64,000 nt of DNA from positions 569,949 through 633,948 of the forward strand of contig NW_006763139.1 in NCBI RefSeq assembly GCF_000264905.1, written 5' to 3'. The notes below the pieces were generated by a model. The model was not told the origin of the DNA and searched no databases. It saw only the letters and a list, made by a program, of their open reading frames with translations. This stretch comes from Stereum hirsutum FP-91666 SS1 (Eukaryota > Basidiomycota > Agaricomycetes > Russulales > Stereaceae). The position numbers and the translations under genes are program-made. Below, piece by piece: positions 9,714 through 21,141 of this stretch (position 1 is the first letter of the stretch; the number at the start of each line of letters is the position of its first letter).

Positions 9714-12300
9714 ATGCAGGAAGACTCCACCGCGAGCCGAAGCTTCCATGATCCTGTTCACGACTACAGTACGTTGACATGCCTATCTTTTGCATCTGCT
9801 ATTTTCTTCGTCCGGATGCTGACCTGCATAAAGTACCATTATCCTCCAAAGTCTGCAAGGTGGTAGACACGTATGCTTTCATATCCTTCATCTGCGAGTC
9901 AATCTGACGTGCTCTCCGAGTCACAGTGTCCATTTTCAGCGCCTGCGGAGCATCAAGCAGAACGGTGTGCTCTATTTCGTTTGGTTAGGCGCTTGCCATA
10001 ATCGATTCGAACACTCTCTCGGTACTTGCACCGTACTTCCCTATTTTACTTGGTACATGGGCTGTCGCCTTGCTTACCCCTTCGACTTCGTTCGTAGGTG
10101 TGGCCCACCTTGCTCGTCGTACGGTAGAGCACCTACAAAAGCTGCAGCCAGAACTAGGGATTACGGACAGAGATGTATACTGCATCGAGCTTGCTGGCTT
10201 GTGTCATGATCTAGGGCATGGACCTTGGAGCCATCTTTGGGATGGATCGTTCATCCCGCTTGCTATGTAAGTCATCGCATGCAGATTCGTCCTGGATTAG
10301 GGATTACTTCATAATAGTGCATGAATTTAGAAAGGATAAGCGATGGGCCCATGAGGATGCCTCCGAGATGATGTTCGATGACATGCGCCGGCAGTACAAG
10401 GACACGCTGGACATCTCGGACGATGATGCAGAGTACATCAAAGCTTTAATCAGAGGTGAACCGAAGAAATATAAGTACGCCTCTGCTCCCGTACTCTCCG
10501 TTGCGTATCTGTGTAGACGGCTTATCTGTTCACTCCAGGAATACCAATGGGAAAGAATACTTGTTCGAGATTGTGGCGAACAAACGCAATGGGATCGATG
10601 TTGACAAGTGCGCACTACAGTCTTCGCCTCGGAAACTGAGTGCTTCAGGAACTAATTGCAACGCTGCCTGCTACCCCACAGATTTGACTACATTATGCGC
10701 GATACAAGAGCCGTAGGCGAGCGTGGCAATCTTACCATGTTACGGTTGGTGACCACCTCTCCGTCGTCGTCCTATAGTCTTTTGGACTCATTTCGCCTAT
10801 CACCTCAATTACGAACCCCGATAGGCTCCTTACATCCGCTCGAGTCATCGACAATCAGATTTGTTACGACGTCAAAGACGCGAATCAGCTTTATGAGCTG
10901 TGCTACATGCGGTTCAGCTTACACAAGCGCATATACAACCACAAGACCTGTGAGCTTGTTCCCCCCTTTCAGGATCAACCTCTGACAAAAGGAATTGCTC
11001 GTTTGTTGCATGGGCGGAACGATAGCAAATGCCATAGAGTACATGATCATTGATGCTCTGCTGAAGGCAGAGAAACATCTCAAGATCGCTGAACGAATCG
11101 AGGATCCACAGAAGTATCTTTACCTTACGGACAACATCATGGAGTTCATTGAACAATCGAGCGATCCGGTTCGTTACGTTTCGTATTCCCGGGGTTGCTC
11201 GCTCGACCCATCGCACTACTAATATTAGTTCTAGGAACTGACCGAGTCGCGCCGCATCTTCAGACGCGTCCGTGAGCGCGATCTCTATAAATGCGTTGAC
11301 TATAAAGTCTTCGACTGGGATCTTCATGCGACCCTCAAAGCTAGTATCAATCCCGCCAATATCGTTGCCGAAATCAAGAAGATGCCCATGGAATCCTTAA
11401 TGAGTACACTGCCAGAAGGAGGGGTGGGATTAAGACTGGATGCCCGGGAGATCGACGAGCCGCCGTCATCTACTGGAAGCGCTGCTTTTAGCACAGCAAA
11501 GGATGGAGACACTATGGCGGAAGATACAAACCGTAGAAGTGCAGAGGGGTTAGTAGGTGACGCGCTGCGAAAAGTTGTAGAAGAGATAAAGCCGGAGAAC
11601 ATACACGTCACTCTGTCGAAGTTGCACTATGGAATGGGGGACAAGAATCCATTAGACTTTATCAGATTCTACACCAAACAGAGGCCAAACGGTACTACGC
11701 TTCTATCACATTTTTACTATGGCTGACAAACTATTATAGAATGTCTACCGTTGAATGAGGGAGTGGCGTCAGGGCTGACTCCTTCGAAGTTTGGAGAGGT
11801 TCTCGTTCGAATCTACACGACGGATATTCAGTACGTATTCTGTCCCGATTAGACGATCGACATAGCTTAAGTCACTGACTATCTCGACAATCGAAAACAG
11901 CTACTTCGGAATCACACAAGCAGGCTTCCGTTCCCTAGCGCACAAAGTCCTCGACACAGACACCGCCCCGGTCGGCACTACGACCGCTCCAGCCACCATT
12001 ATTGTTCCAGCTCCAGCTGCGTCCTCTGTACAACTTCCAGTAACACCGCCTACGCATCCTCGTCCTCTGCCAGGGCCAGGCAGCTCGGGCACTATGAGCG
12101 GCGGAAATTCTCCCAGTCACTTCCAACCGAACAAGTTCACGACGGTGCCTCCGTCCTGGGGAGCAACTATGTCACCCTCGAGGATTGCTGGGAAACGGAC
12201 GAGAGAGAAAGACGTCGAGACTCTACCAATGCTCGGAGGTTTGGCGGGCGAACGGCAAGCCAAGAAGGGGAAAACTGAGTCTCAGGTTGATATCTCGTAA
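9714..12300 (+). CDS. SAMHD1-type HD-domain dNTP triphosphohydrolase, copy B
   Basis: Paralogue of the gene at 6395-8997. It starts [18 protein letters not shown] and runs through about twelve exons in the same order: [119 protein letters not shown] and [14 protein letters not shown]. The HNRFEH and HD motifs are kept. The segment before the first metal His departs from the usual QLG-SYYVxPGASHN form: it reads [15 protein letters not shown] here against [15 protein letters not shown] in copy A. The C-terminal tail is unlike that of copy A (Thr/Pro/Ala-rich, then basic around [10 protein letters not shown]) and ends VDIS with TAA at 12298-12300. Intact as read; a shift in substrate or allosteric control is possible. 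Confidence 0.88.
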
Positions 12301-12762
12301 ACAAAAGTACTGTCTCCGTAGTTCCTTCAGGCAACGAGATCGGGTGACAGGCTGGACCGTTTCAGTCCGCATGCGCAATGGCATTGCCAGACGCATTTCT
12401 CGAACAGACCTCGGTAGAAAAGAGAAAAGAGGATTAGGAGGGGGAGTGTTCGGACACCCCTTGAGACGTGTTGTTGGTCTTGAGTTTCTGGACCTATGCT
12501 AGTGCGGTCAGATCTTATTCAAATAATGGTCGATACTTGGAGAACAAAGCGGACAAGTGATAGCAGATGTACAGCAACTTTTTCAACAAGCATACATACA
12601 CCCCTTCGGAAAACAAACAAATATTTTTACAGGACCGTTCCAGAACTCGAGTCTATGAAATAGTGTGTCGAGCATCGGGTAGAAATGATATCAATAGTGA
12701 CGGAAATGTGCTGTGACTATTCCGGCTTGGATATAAATACTGAACGTAGGATGGCGTAAGCA
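12301..12762. other. Intergenic between convergent genes
   Basis: This 462-bp tail-to-tail gap carries the two 3' UTRs. No gene, RNA or repeat is seen. Confidence 0.5.
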
Positions 12763-14725
12763 CTACTCGTTGTTTCCGAGAGCATTCGTTAGCGATGGAT
12801 CGTAGACCTGAACGTGTGGATTTCCTGTGCGGAAAAGAGCCTTAGAACACCGACCAACTAGAAGATCAATAATAAGGTAAGGACGCACCTCCCGGCTGAG
12901 GCATCGGCGTGTGCGTCTGCGTCGGCACCTCTCCATTTTGCGCTGAAGAGTTCCAGCGAGAAAGATCAGCGCTATCCCTCGACTGCGACTGCAGTTCAAC
13001 GCGGGGAGGAACAGCCGTACCTCCCGCGCTGCCGCCATTCATCACCACCCCCGACGTCCGGCCGTCGTGCTCGGATGGCGGTGGCCCCAAGGATCCCATG
13101 ACCGCCTCTTCCTCTTGTTGTCCTCCCTCGTCTCGTCTCTGGCCCATCATGTGCGAACTATGGAGACGGTTGTGACTGTGATTTCGATTGTGGTTGTGAC
13201 CGTGGTTGTGCGGGACCATCATTCCTCCTTGCATATGGACCATGTCTTCCGTTGACTGCCCGAGTGGAAGCCCCACAGAGATGACCATGCCAACACCAGG
13301 TCCTACAACTCCATGGCCATTCGTCAACATTCCCGTTGAAGCAGACTGTCCACTCGTCCCCGCACTGGACGATCCATCCACGCCACCATTCTCGCCGCCA
13401 CCTTGCAATCCACTCGCCCTCCCCTCAACCTTCCGCACGAACTCGCCCCAAACAGCCCTCTCGTCCCTTCCCAGTCCTTCGAAATAAGCTCTAACCTCCT
13501 CGCCCGCACGTCTCCAAACGCCTCGGTGCCGGCAAACCGTGCTTTTAACATATCGACAGCCAAAGACGCGCTCAAAGGCGACGCGTTGAGTAAGAGTAGG
13601 CATAGAGCCGACGAGAGAGTCCATCTGTTTGAACCCGATTGAGATCTCGGAGACGGTATAGTCATTCGGCCAGCGTTTCAGTGGTGGGTGAGGGTGGTAA
13701 GGGATCGGAGCGGGTGCGGGGAGAGGATTTCGGATGTGGTCTGGGAGTTCGGCGGTTTGGGGTTGTTGTTGGTCTGGTTGCTCGTGTTGGGATTGTTCGT
13801 GAGCTTGGTGTTGTTGGTGTTGTGGCTGCTGTTGATGTTGCTGGGGCTGTTGGTGGTGATGTTGCGGAGAGGTTTGGCCGGATTGAGGATGAGTTTGGTG
13901 TGGCGAGATGTTGATGTTAGGTTGGTTGGCGCCGGCGGAAGAGGTGTTCGGCATGGGAGCCTGGGGTGGTACGGGGTACATCCCGCCTTGTTGAAAGACG
14001 TATGTTCCTTGTTTCAGCGGAGTGGACTGCTGCTGGTGGTGCTGCGATTGCTGACTGTTGTTTGACGGAGAAGACATAGTCGAGCCGTTCTGTGGCACTC
14101 CATTAGACGCCTGGATCGGGCTCGAATGGGGCTGCTGTGGTGTCGACAGCGGCTGCGGATAGTTTTGCGCCATTGGAACGGCATATTGTTGTTGTTGCTG
14201 CTGGGGTTGTGTCCCTGCATGTCCAGATCGATATTCACCAACGAAATACTTCTGCGCTGGACCTGTCGAATCATCCGCCGAATCTGGAGCCGACCTCTTC
14301 AATCCGTTCGTCCCACCGTTATGACGGCTACTTCCATGCGGGCTTCCACTACTACCGTTGGCCGGTCTGTGTGGATGTCTCCGGGCCACGGGCGGGGGCT
14401 GCATCGCGACCTCATCGTCGATGTCGGGGCATTCCTCCTCGCTGAGTCCTTCGAGGAGACTTCGTCGAAGGCGGTAAAGGATACGTTCCTCGGATTGGAC
14501 GTAGCGAACGGTATCAATCATGTGCTGTTCCCATTGGCCAGTAGCGGCGTTGTAGGCGTCTACCCAGGAATTTTGTGAAAGGGAGAGGGAGGAGAGGAGG
14601 GATGGGAAGCATGAGAGCTGGAGGAAAGGAAAGCTTGATAGTGGGTGAAGGAGGCGGAGAGGTGTGGTATGGGCCTGGATGCATGAGTTTAGACCGTTAG
14701 CAAGCACGTCCGGAGGTAGAGGCAT
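12763..14725 (-). CDS. Glutamine/histidine-rich conserved basidiomycete protein
   Basis: I prefer the start at 14725 (MPLPPDVLANGLNSCIQAHT); an in-frame ATG at 14773 is an alternative. The N-terminal 110 residues are helical (QWEQHMIDTVRYVQSEERIL, then RLRRSLLEGLSEEECPDID). A long Gln/Pro/Ser/His-rich linker follows, built on CAG/CAA runs around 13780-14230. Then comes a compact conserved-looking domain (RWPNDYTVSEISIGFKQMD, RVAFERVFGCRYVKSTVC, WRRAGEEVRAYFEGLGRDE). A second low-complexity part includes an HNHNRNHSHNR stretch. A last intron (donor GTGCGTCC) is spliced to an exon ending DPSLTNALGNNE with TAG at 12763-12765. The composition suggests a nuclear regulatory protein, but I see no known DNA-binding domain. 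Confidence 0.7.
13780..14230 (-). repeat. Low-complexity CAG/CAA-rich tract coding for polyglutamine
   Basis: On the minus strand this part of the gene is dominated by CAG, CAA and CAT codons, giving runs of Gln interrupted by His, Pro and Ser. Such tracts change length readily. Confidence 0.7.
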
Positions 14726-16372
14726 GAAACAGACAGGCGATGGTTTTTTCTCGCCCACCGTACAGGGTTTCAAGTATTACAGATAGGGCACTAGGCATGG
14801 ACATCATTTTTACAACACGCAGAACGTGAAGTGTGATTGAAATCTGCTAATTTCCTGAATTGCCACACGCGGTGGCGTTCATAGGAAACTTGTAGACGAT
14901 ATCGTCGACCCAATGCGCGAGACAAGAAATAGAGATCGTTGTGCTTAGGCATGTTATATTCGAAGATGACGATAGATTCGATATGAGAGGCAACCGATTG
15001 AAGGTCTACCCAGAAAGCATAAATAAAAACAGTTAAACGTGTAAGGTGACGTGGCGCTTTCCGTTCTATCGCCATCAGGACAATTTCAAAAGACAAGGGG
15101 AATGATAGATGTGAAAGAGACCCATTGGTTTTGCGCTGAGCAGTTGGGACAGACGGATGAGTGAACACCCATTAGGAAAGCTCAAAAGGTGATCTCGCTT
15201 TGCTGATCGATGAACTTGCATTCATCACACGCAGCAATGGATGCATGTCGAGTGAGCAGTACGGTACACATCAACTGATCGCTAACAAAGAGACGATTGT
15301 GTTTGCAAATGTGTAACAAGCCACACTGTTGTAGCTGAAAGCAACCGCACAATACCGCAGAGTCTCGGACCCGAGTCGCAGAGAAATAAGCGAAGCCCAA
15401 GGGGAGCTCACCTTGTACCATATGACGATCATAACAGAGCGCTTGAACAGTTCCTCAGACTGCTGAGGATTCTCGTTCGGATATAAAGGTATGTTGGAAC
15501 CGTTTGAAAGACCGTCATGGTGTTGTAATGAGTGCATGGGACCACTCGCTCCATGAGTCTGGGACATCGTCTGCGCCATCGCGGCCTGCGGCCTCCAAGG
15601 AGCAAAATGATTTTATTGCAGCCATCGATGGGACGATCCATGCCGAAGCAGCCAAAGTGGAAGGAGAATGGAGGGGGAGAAGGAACGAAAGCCAAGTTGA
15701 CGGGTGAGTACGGCGGAGACCTACTGCTCAGGATGGGCGGACTCACCTGGTGTTGGTGGACTTGACCGTGAGGCGGGCTGATGGACGATGGACTTTGGTC
15801 AAAGAGCCTCGAGGCAAGAGGCGCGGACCGGGACCGTCCGGTACCGTGCGGCGACTTCCGCCGGCCCCGAGCTTCATTTGCGCCTCCTTCGGCACGAACC
15901 GGCCAGCCCAAAGGTCAACGACGAACTTCACCGTTGGCCCACCCTTCAAGATAGACGTTCATTTTCAGGTCTTTTTGCTCGAGAGATAATTGCCACCGAC
16001 TTGTTTCACTCACTCTAGGTTGAACGATGTGCACACGATGTGGCTCTTTACTACTCGTTATAGCAACGCCATATGTGACTAGTGCCACACATGTTTCCCA
16101 TGAGGATTCAATAATCGAGGCGACCGACCAGGTTTGAGGGCTTTATGGGCTATTCTCGCTATGGCGGTGTTAATTTCCAAATTTTATACTCTACTTTGCG
16201 CTGCTCTCTTGACAATGTCTCTGACCATCAGCTCTCAATACTCAAGGGACCGGATGCCCCTCAAGAGTTCACCGTGATGTATGTGCGTAAACTCTATACC
16301 AAACAAATAACGACCCTCATCGTTTGGTAGCCTCCCTGGATCCACGAAAACTCGCTTCTGGAACCTAGGCTC
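14726..16372. other. Intergenic with one possible coding segment
   Basis: About 1.6 kb upstream of both flanking genes. One candidate exon on the minus strand (15422-15579) reads MAQTMSQTHGASG... to SVMIVIWYK and ends at a good donor (GTGAGCTCC). It could be a 5' exon of the Gln-rich gene with a roughly 0.6-0.7 kb intron, or a separate short gene; I found no splice path that settles this. GC-rich open frames on both strands at 15750-15950 overlap each other and none is convincing. Confidence 0.4.
15422..15579 (-). other. Candidate exon, gene uncertain
   Basis: A protein-like 52-codon segment rich in Ser, Gln and His, then NENPQQSEELFKRSVMIVIW, followed directly by a consensus donor site. It may belong to the gene downstream at 12763-14725. 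Confidence 0.3.
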
Positions 16373-17144
16373 ATGAGAAGGCTAAAACTTCTCTCGACCG
16401 GTGCTGTGTTGCTGGTCGGCTACCGATGCGCCACCTATCCACTGAACACCACGTCATTCTTCCTACATGCCGTGGAACAGGCTTTCCACTGGCTCTTCGC
16501 CTTCGGTCAACACACAATTCCCCGTCTTTTTTGCCTCACATTCCCTCTTCACAGACTCTTCACTAGCTTCTTACCCTCCTGGGCTACCCACTCGACACCC
16601 TATCACCGATATCCCTCCCCTCGAGCCGAACAAAAATACTGGGATTCTGCCCTTCGATGGCGCAAAACACTATACGCCTCAGATGCGCGCATGCATCATA
16701 GCACATCCAGAAGCTCTGTCTCGGAGTCAACTATCCCTCTTCCAGGATACTTTGTCCCGCGACTGCTCCCTTCGTATCGCGAATCGCGAGAGATTGACCC
16801 GGAGTCGAGGGAGTATGAGCTGAGAGTTAAGGATTACATGAAGTGGAGGGGAATGGTATATCCAGAAAAGGTTCGTATATTCACAGTTGGAATTGTTCGG
16901 GAACATCTCCTATGTGGCCTTCTGATACTGATATCGAATACAGCGAGTCCCGTCACTTCGCCATGCACACAAGATGATAAAACAATACAGTACACGTGAT
17001 CGGAGAGAAATATATAGGATTTCGAGAATGGTCTCGGACGAGGAGATCTGGGGTAACCCGTTTATCTCGACGTTTAGGTATAGAGATATTTGGGAGGAGT
17101 ATTTGGAGAGGAAGGGACCGGATGTGGCGATTGTCTTCTCGTGA
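16373..17144 (+). CDS. Unrecognised small protein, two exons
   Basis: Exon 1 (to 16870) begins MRRLKLLSTGAVLLVGYRCA, with one or two hydrophobic segments near the N-terminus, and ends with a clearly protein-like stretch (REIDPESREYELRVKDYMKW). A 73-nt intron (16871-16943, donor GTTCGT, acceptor ATACAG) leads to exon 2, which reads RVPSLRHAHKMIKQYSTRDR, then SDEEIWGNPFISTFRYRDIW, and ends PDVAIVFS with TGA at 17142-17144. The second half is convincing as real protein. The start is uncertain: an additional upstream exon near 16150-16275 (ending at a GTGCGT donor) may exist, and a second frame is open across 16467-16823. I do not recognise the family. Confidence 0.55.
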
Positions 17145-17609
17145 CGTGGATGCTCTGCATGTAATGGTAGGTCTTAAATAGCCTACGTTTGAGGATGATG
17201 TGTTTCGTATAATAGACAGTTTCAGACCCAGATCGTTTTACCCTGTATTGAGCCATAGATTCCCTGTAGTACGAGGCTCGTAGTCATCTTCGTGTCTTTA
17301 CAACACTCTGATACCAATAAATAGGCCAGAACGCGAGTACGTATGGTAGATATAAACAGTATACGCAGTCCTGATATTATACTCATTGTACAAAATGATA
17401 GAACCAAAAGAGCAGGCTCGACTCGAAAGTGGGAACAATCAACTTCGATAGAATAAGTGCATCAAGAATTGAAAGAGTGTGATTTAGGCGTCACTGTTCT
17501 GTTGGTGATAGAGCCCCAAGGAGACAAGGAGAAGTTCGAATAAATAAGAAGAAAATACGGAAGGAGAGGTGGTAGTATGATTAACAATAAGTAAGTTGAC
17601 CGTTACGAA
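17145..17609. other. Intergenic between convergent genes
   Basis: About 465 bp of 3' flank for the gene ending at 17144 and the laccase ending at 17610. No gene-like signal. Confidence 0.45.
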
Positions 17610-20601
17610 TCAAGGAATGAGTGAAGAAGTCGGCACAGCGATGGTGCTGATGACAGAAACGGCAGCGGGGGTAGGTCCCGGAGTGGTCGAGTTGAAGATG
17701 GGGCAAAGATCCTTCCAAGCAGCTGCATATACACCCGACACACGTCAGAAGTATGGTATGTGGGGATGGGGAAGAGACGCACCAGGCGTAGGATCGACCA
17801 GTGGCACATCTTGCACGTCTTCAGCGAATACCGCAGCAAAACCAGCTACAAACGAACAGTCCTAAGTTCAAATCCAACGCCTCTAAGGGAAGAGAACCGG
17901 AAAGTAAGCACGTACCGTTCAGATGCCAGTCAATGTGGCAATGTAAAAACCAAGGTCCAGGGTTGTCTGTAAAGAACCTGATGGTGACCTGATCGTTTAC
18001 CGTCGTTCCGATGTTGACGACGTCACGCTTAACGGGATTGTCCCAGTTGTAGGAAGAATTCCCGGCACTGCGAACAACAGAGAAGGTGTGCTATTTTTGG
18101 GGTGGGGTTGGGTATAAGTGAGTAATAACACGCAAAAAATAATGGGCGTCCGCATTAGGGTCCATAATATGTAAGATTGACACGTACCCCATGGAGATGG
18201 ACGGGATGCTATACGAGGCACAAAGCACGGATATCAAAGCCAGAAATAATACGTGTCAGGGCGCATGGACAATAATAAATGAGAGCGAATGGGCGTACAC
18301 CACCGCCGACAGCGCCACCCGGTATCACGAGTTCAACGGACTTGTTGGGCGCCAGAGAGTAGATACTTCCGGCCGGAAGAAGGTCTTGTGCGCGCTGTGC
18401 TCCGCTCAAGATTTGAAGGAGAACAGGCACTGTGGGAGGTACGAAGGGCACGCCGTTGACGTCGAATTGACCGTGAGCTCCGTCCTGCAAAAGTTCGTGC
18501 GTCAGTAAACGAATGGATCTCGCTCAATGGTATGAAGAGGAATGGCGGAACTGTGGAAGGATTCGTACGGAAGAAAACGTACGAAGGTGACGTTGAGGTT
18601 ATAGTTGATGTCTGCGCCTCCGGGAGTGTGTGCACCGGGCTGTAGTGGGGGAACAACGTGAGCAATTTAATCTCATCTCCGCTACGAATGAAACGGGTCA
18701 CTGACAGCAGATGGATTCTCGAGCGCCTGGATGACGACAAAGCTCCGTTAGTACGAGGGCCTCTCAAATGGATAGGTAAAACGACATACGTGGAGGTTGG
18801 TCTCAACCATGGGAAGGACGGTCGCAGTTTGATTGGTGGTAGGATCCCGGAGAGGAGCACCGATATACCTCAGGACAGCTGAATTGATCCCACCGCTTGT
18901 GGTCGCATTGACTTCCTGCAAGATCGAGAACGGTTTAGGGGGGTTGGTAATTGTTATGAAATATCAGCAAAGGACATGCATTGGGAAGTGCGCGCATCCA
19001 GTAGTTGTTGATCTTCTGGTTTGCGTGGAGCTATATATATTGATCGATGTGTGAGTGACATAACACAGGGAGAAGAATATGGATTGCTTACGATGAAGGA
19101 ATAGCGTTGACCTGGATAGCGAAGTAGACATGGTGAGGACCACTTGTACGGTGATTTGTAACTGAATTCTCACCCGCATATATCTGAATAGAGTCCACAA
19201 CAAGAGGTACAACGTTGCTTCCATCCACCTCAATGATAGTCATAGAGTGCTATATAAAAAACTAAGAGTTAGCAAGACCTAGTTGTGAGGTTTTATGGTT
19301 GAGACGGACCCCATCAATAGAGAACACAAAGTTTGGATCACACGAGATCGATACAAGGCGGAAGCGGTACCTGTTAATGGTGAGTATAAGCCATCTCATG
19401 AAATTAGCGCTGTGGGAGCTAAAGAGTTGCTATATCAGTGGGTGATACAGAAATTGTACGTACCGGAGACCGAAAGCCACATTCACGACCGCGATAGGGC
19501 TAGAAGGGCCACCCTTATAGCGTCCCAAGCCGTTAATCAAAGTCGAGTTAGGAGCCCTATTCAGGTTGAAGACAAAGTAGTTCATGCGGCCATTAATCGA
19601 CGAAAACCAATCGATGTAGAGAATAGATCTCACGGGATAGCAGGAGCATTCAGCGATAAATAATGGTACCTGTGATGGGTGGTTGTCATAGTCAGCTCGT
19701 TTCAAAGCTAACTTAATTGGGGGATGATCGCACTAACCAATCCGCGAGAGTTATCACGGTGCTTTCTGCAGAAGAGGGACCATATCAGAATCAGCGGAAA
19801 AGAATGAGAAAGAGGCGGCTAAATACCGTTGTCAATATCGTATAGCGAACGGTGGGGGTCCTGGGGGTCGTAGATGACGAAGGCGCCACGTAATCCATCG
19901 CAGTATTGATTTCCTAGATGAGAGTGGTACCAGTATGTTCCACTTTGACCGGGTGCCTTCGCCAGAAAACGGGTCAATAGGACCTGTAATGGAAGAATGA
20001 GAGAAGGCTCACTTTGAAGTCATACAGGAAGGAGTGTCCAGGAGAGATCGGGCCTAGTACACGAGTGTGCTTAGTACAAAGCAATGTAATGTAGAGCGAT
20101 TGAAATTACACTGGGTGACGAAGGCTGGACCATCATCGTAGTTTGTGGTGTGCTGAAACAGCCCGTGCCAGTGCTAGAGGAGGTAGAAATGAGGATAACT
20201 AAATCATGAAGTAAGCGGAGACATAGACTTACAATCGAAGTCGGAGTGAGCATTCCGTTGGTGTCTGTCAGGTCATCATGGACGTTGAGCTTGAATTCGG
20301 CTCCCTACCGGGTCAAGGGTATTAGTGAAAGAATTCTGGAAGTTGAAGACACTCTCATACTTTAAGACCAGTGATAAGTGGTCCAGGGAAGGTACCACCG
20401 GCAAGGACAGTGCTAGACAGGGGAATAATTGGTGAGGACAACGACGATGGAGAATCTAATGACATTAACTCACTCCCTAGAGTAGCCGTCGGGTGCGATG
20501 ACCTTGTTGACAATGTGGAGGTCTGCAACGGGTCCTATAGCAGCGTTGATACCCGCTATAAAATATCCAGATAGAAGGAAGATAGAAGGAAGGTGTGGCA
20601 T
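17610..20601 (-). CDS. Laccase (multicopper oxidase, secreted)
   Basis: Copper phenol oxidase (benzenediol:oxygen oxidoreductase) of basidiomycetes, acting on lignin-derived phenols, pigments or plant defence compounds. The start at 20601 gives a signal peptide ([20 protein letters not shown]) followed by [21 protein letters not shown]. The four copper signatures are readable across exons: L1 HWHGLFQ (about 20160), L2 [19 protein letters not shown] (about 19900-19940), L3 HPVHLHGH (about 18185) and L4 [19 protein letters not shown] (about 17820-17945). The residue ten after the L4 Cys is Phe, as in high-redox-potential laccases. The gene is heavily split, with more than ten short introns, and ends VPTSSLIP with TGA at 17610-17612. 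All ligands appear present, so it should be active. A TATA box lies about 85 bp upstream. Confidence 0.93.
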
Positions 20602-20685
20602 AGTTGAATAATAAAAAGATAGGTCAAGGCGAATGAAAGAAAGCGAACTCGAATCTGCTGGAAATTGCAGACTAACAGGCAGAGG

Positions 20686-20692
20686 TTTTATA
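20686..20692 (-). promoter_or_regulatory. TATA box of the laccase (TATAAAA)
   Basis: Perfect TATAAAA on the minus strand, 85 bp ahead of the laccase ATG at 20601. Confidence 0.65.
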
Positions 20693-21141
20693 CTAGACGC
20701 ATCGCAGATAGAGAGCCTCAGAACCGCTTTTGCATCTACACGTATGTTCAATTTGGGCAAAGGCATCTCCGCAGGAGTCGGGTCATCGTGGAGAGACGTA
20801 CATGCCACGGGAAGAGCATCCGTGAACACAATTCATTTCTGGCTATGCGTGAGATCCAGTATTCGAGTTTGCACACCCTAATCGAATGGCTGGTTAGCGA
20901 ACTAGCCGATATATCAAAAAAGGCTCTCATCGGTAGCCAAGAAAATTGTCTGTTAAGCTGATGAATTCCAGCTCGCGGATCGAAGAGAGAACAAGCCATG
21001 ATTAGCCTAGACGAAACCAAATGATGGGACACCGTGTCCTGCAGTCTACATCTCTCTGGCTATGTGGCGTCCATTAAAATGATTCGGTACGAATTATGAA
21101 ATATACCCTCCAGGGACGATCAGTTCTAGAAGCGAGCTTAC

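Noticed and set aside
13038..14578. Several plus-strand open frames across the glutamine-rich gene
   Set aside because: They result from the CAG/CTG-rich composition of the coding strand and lack starts or domains.
15743..15989. GC-rich open frames on both strands
   Set aside because: They overlap each other, have skewed Arg/Pro composition and no splice links to neighbours.
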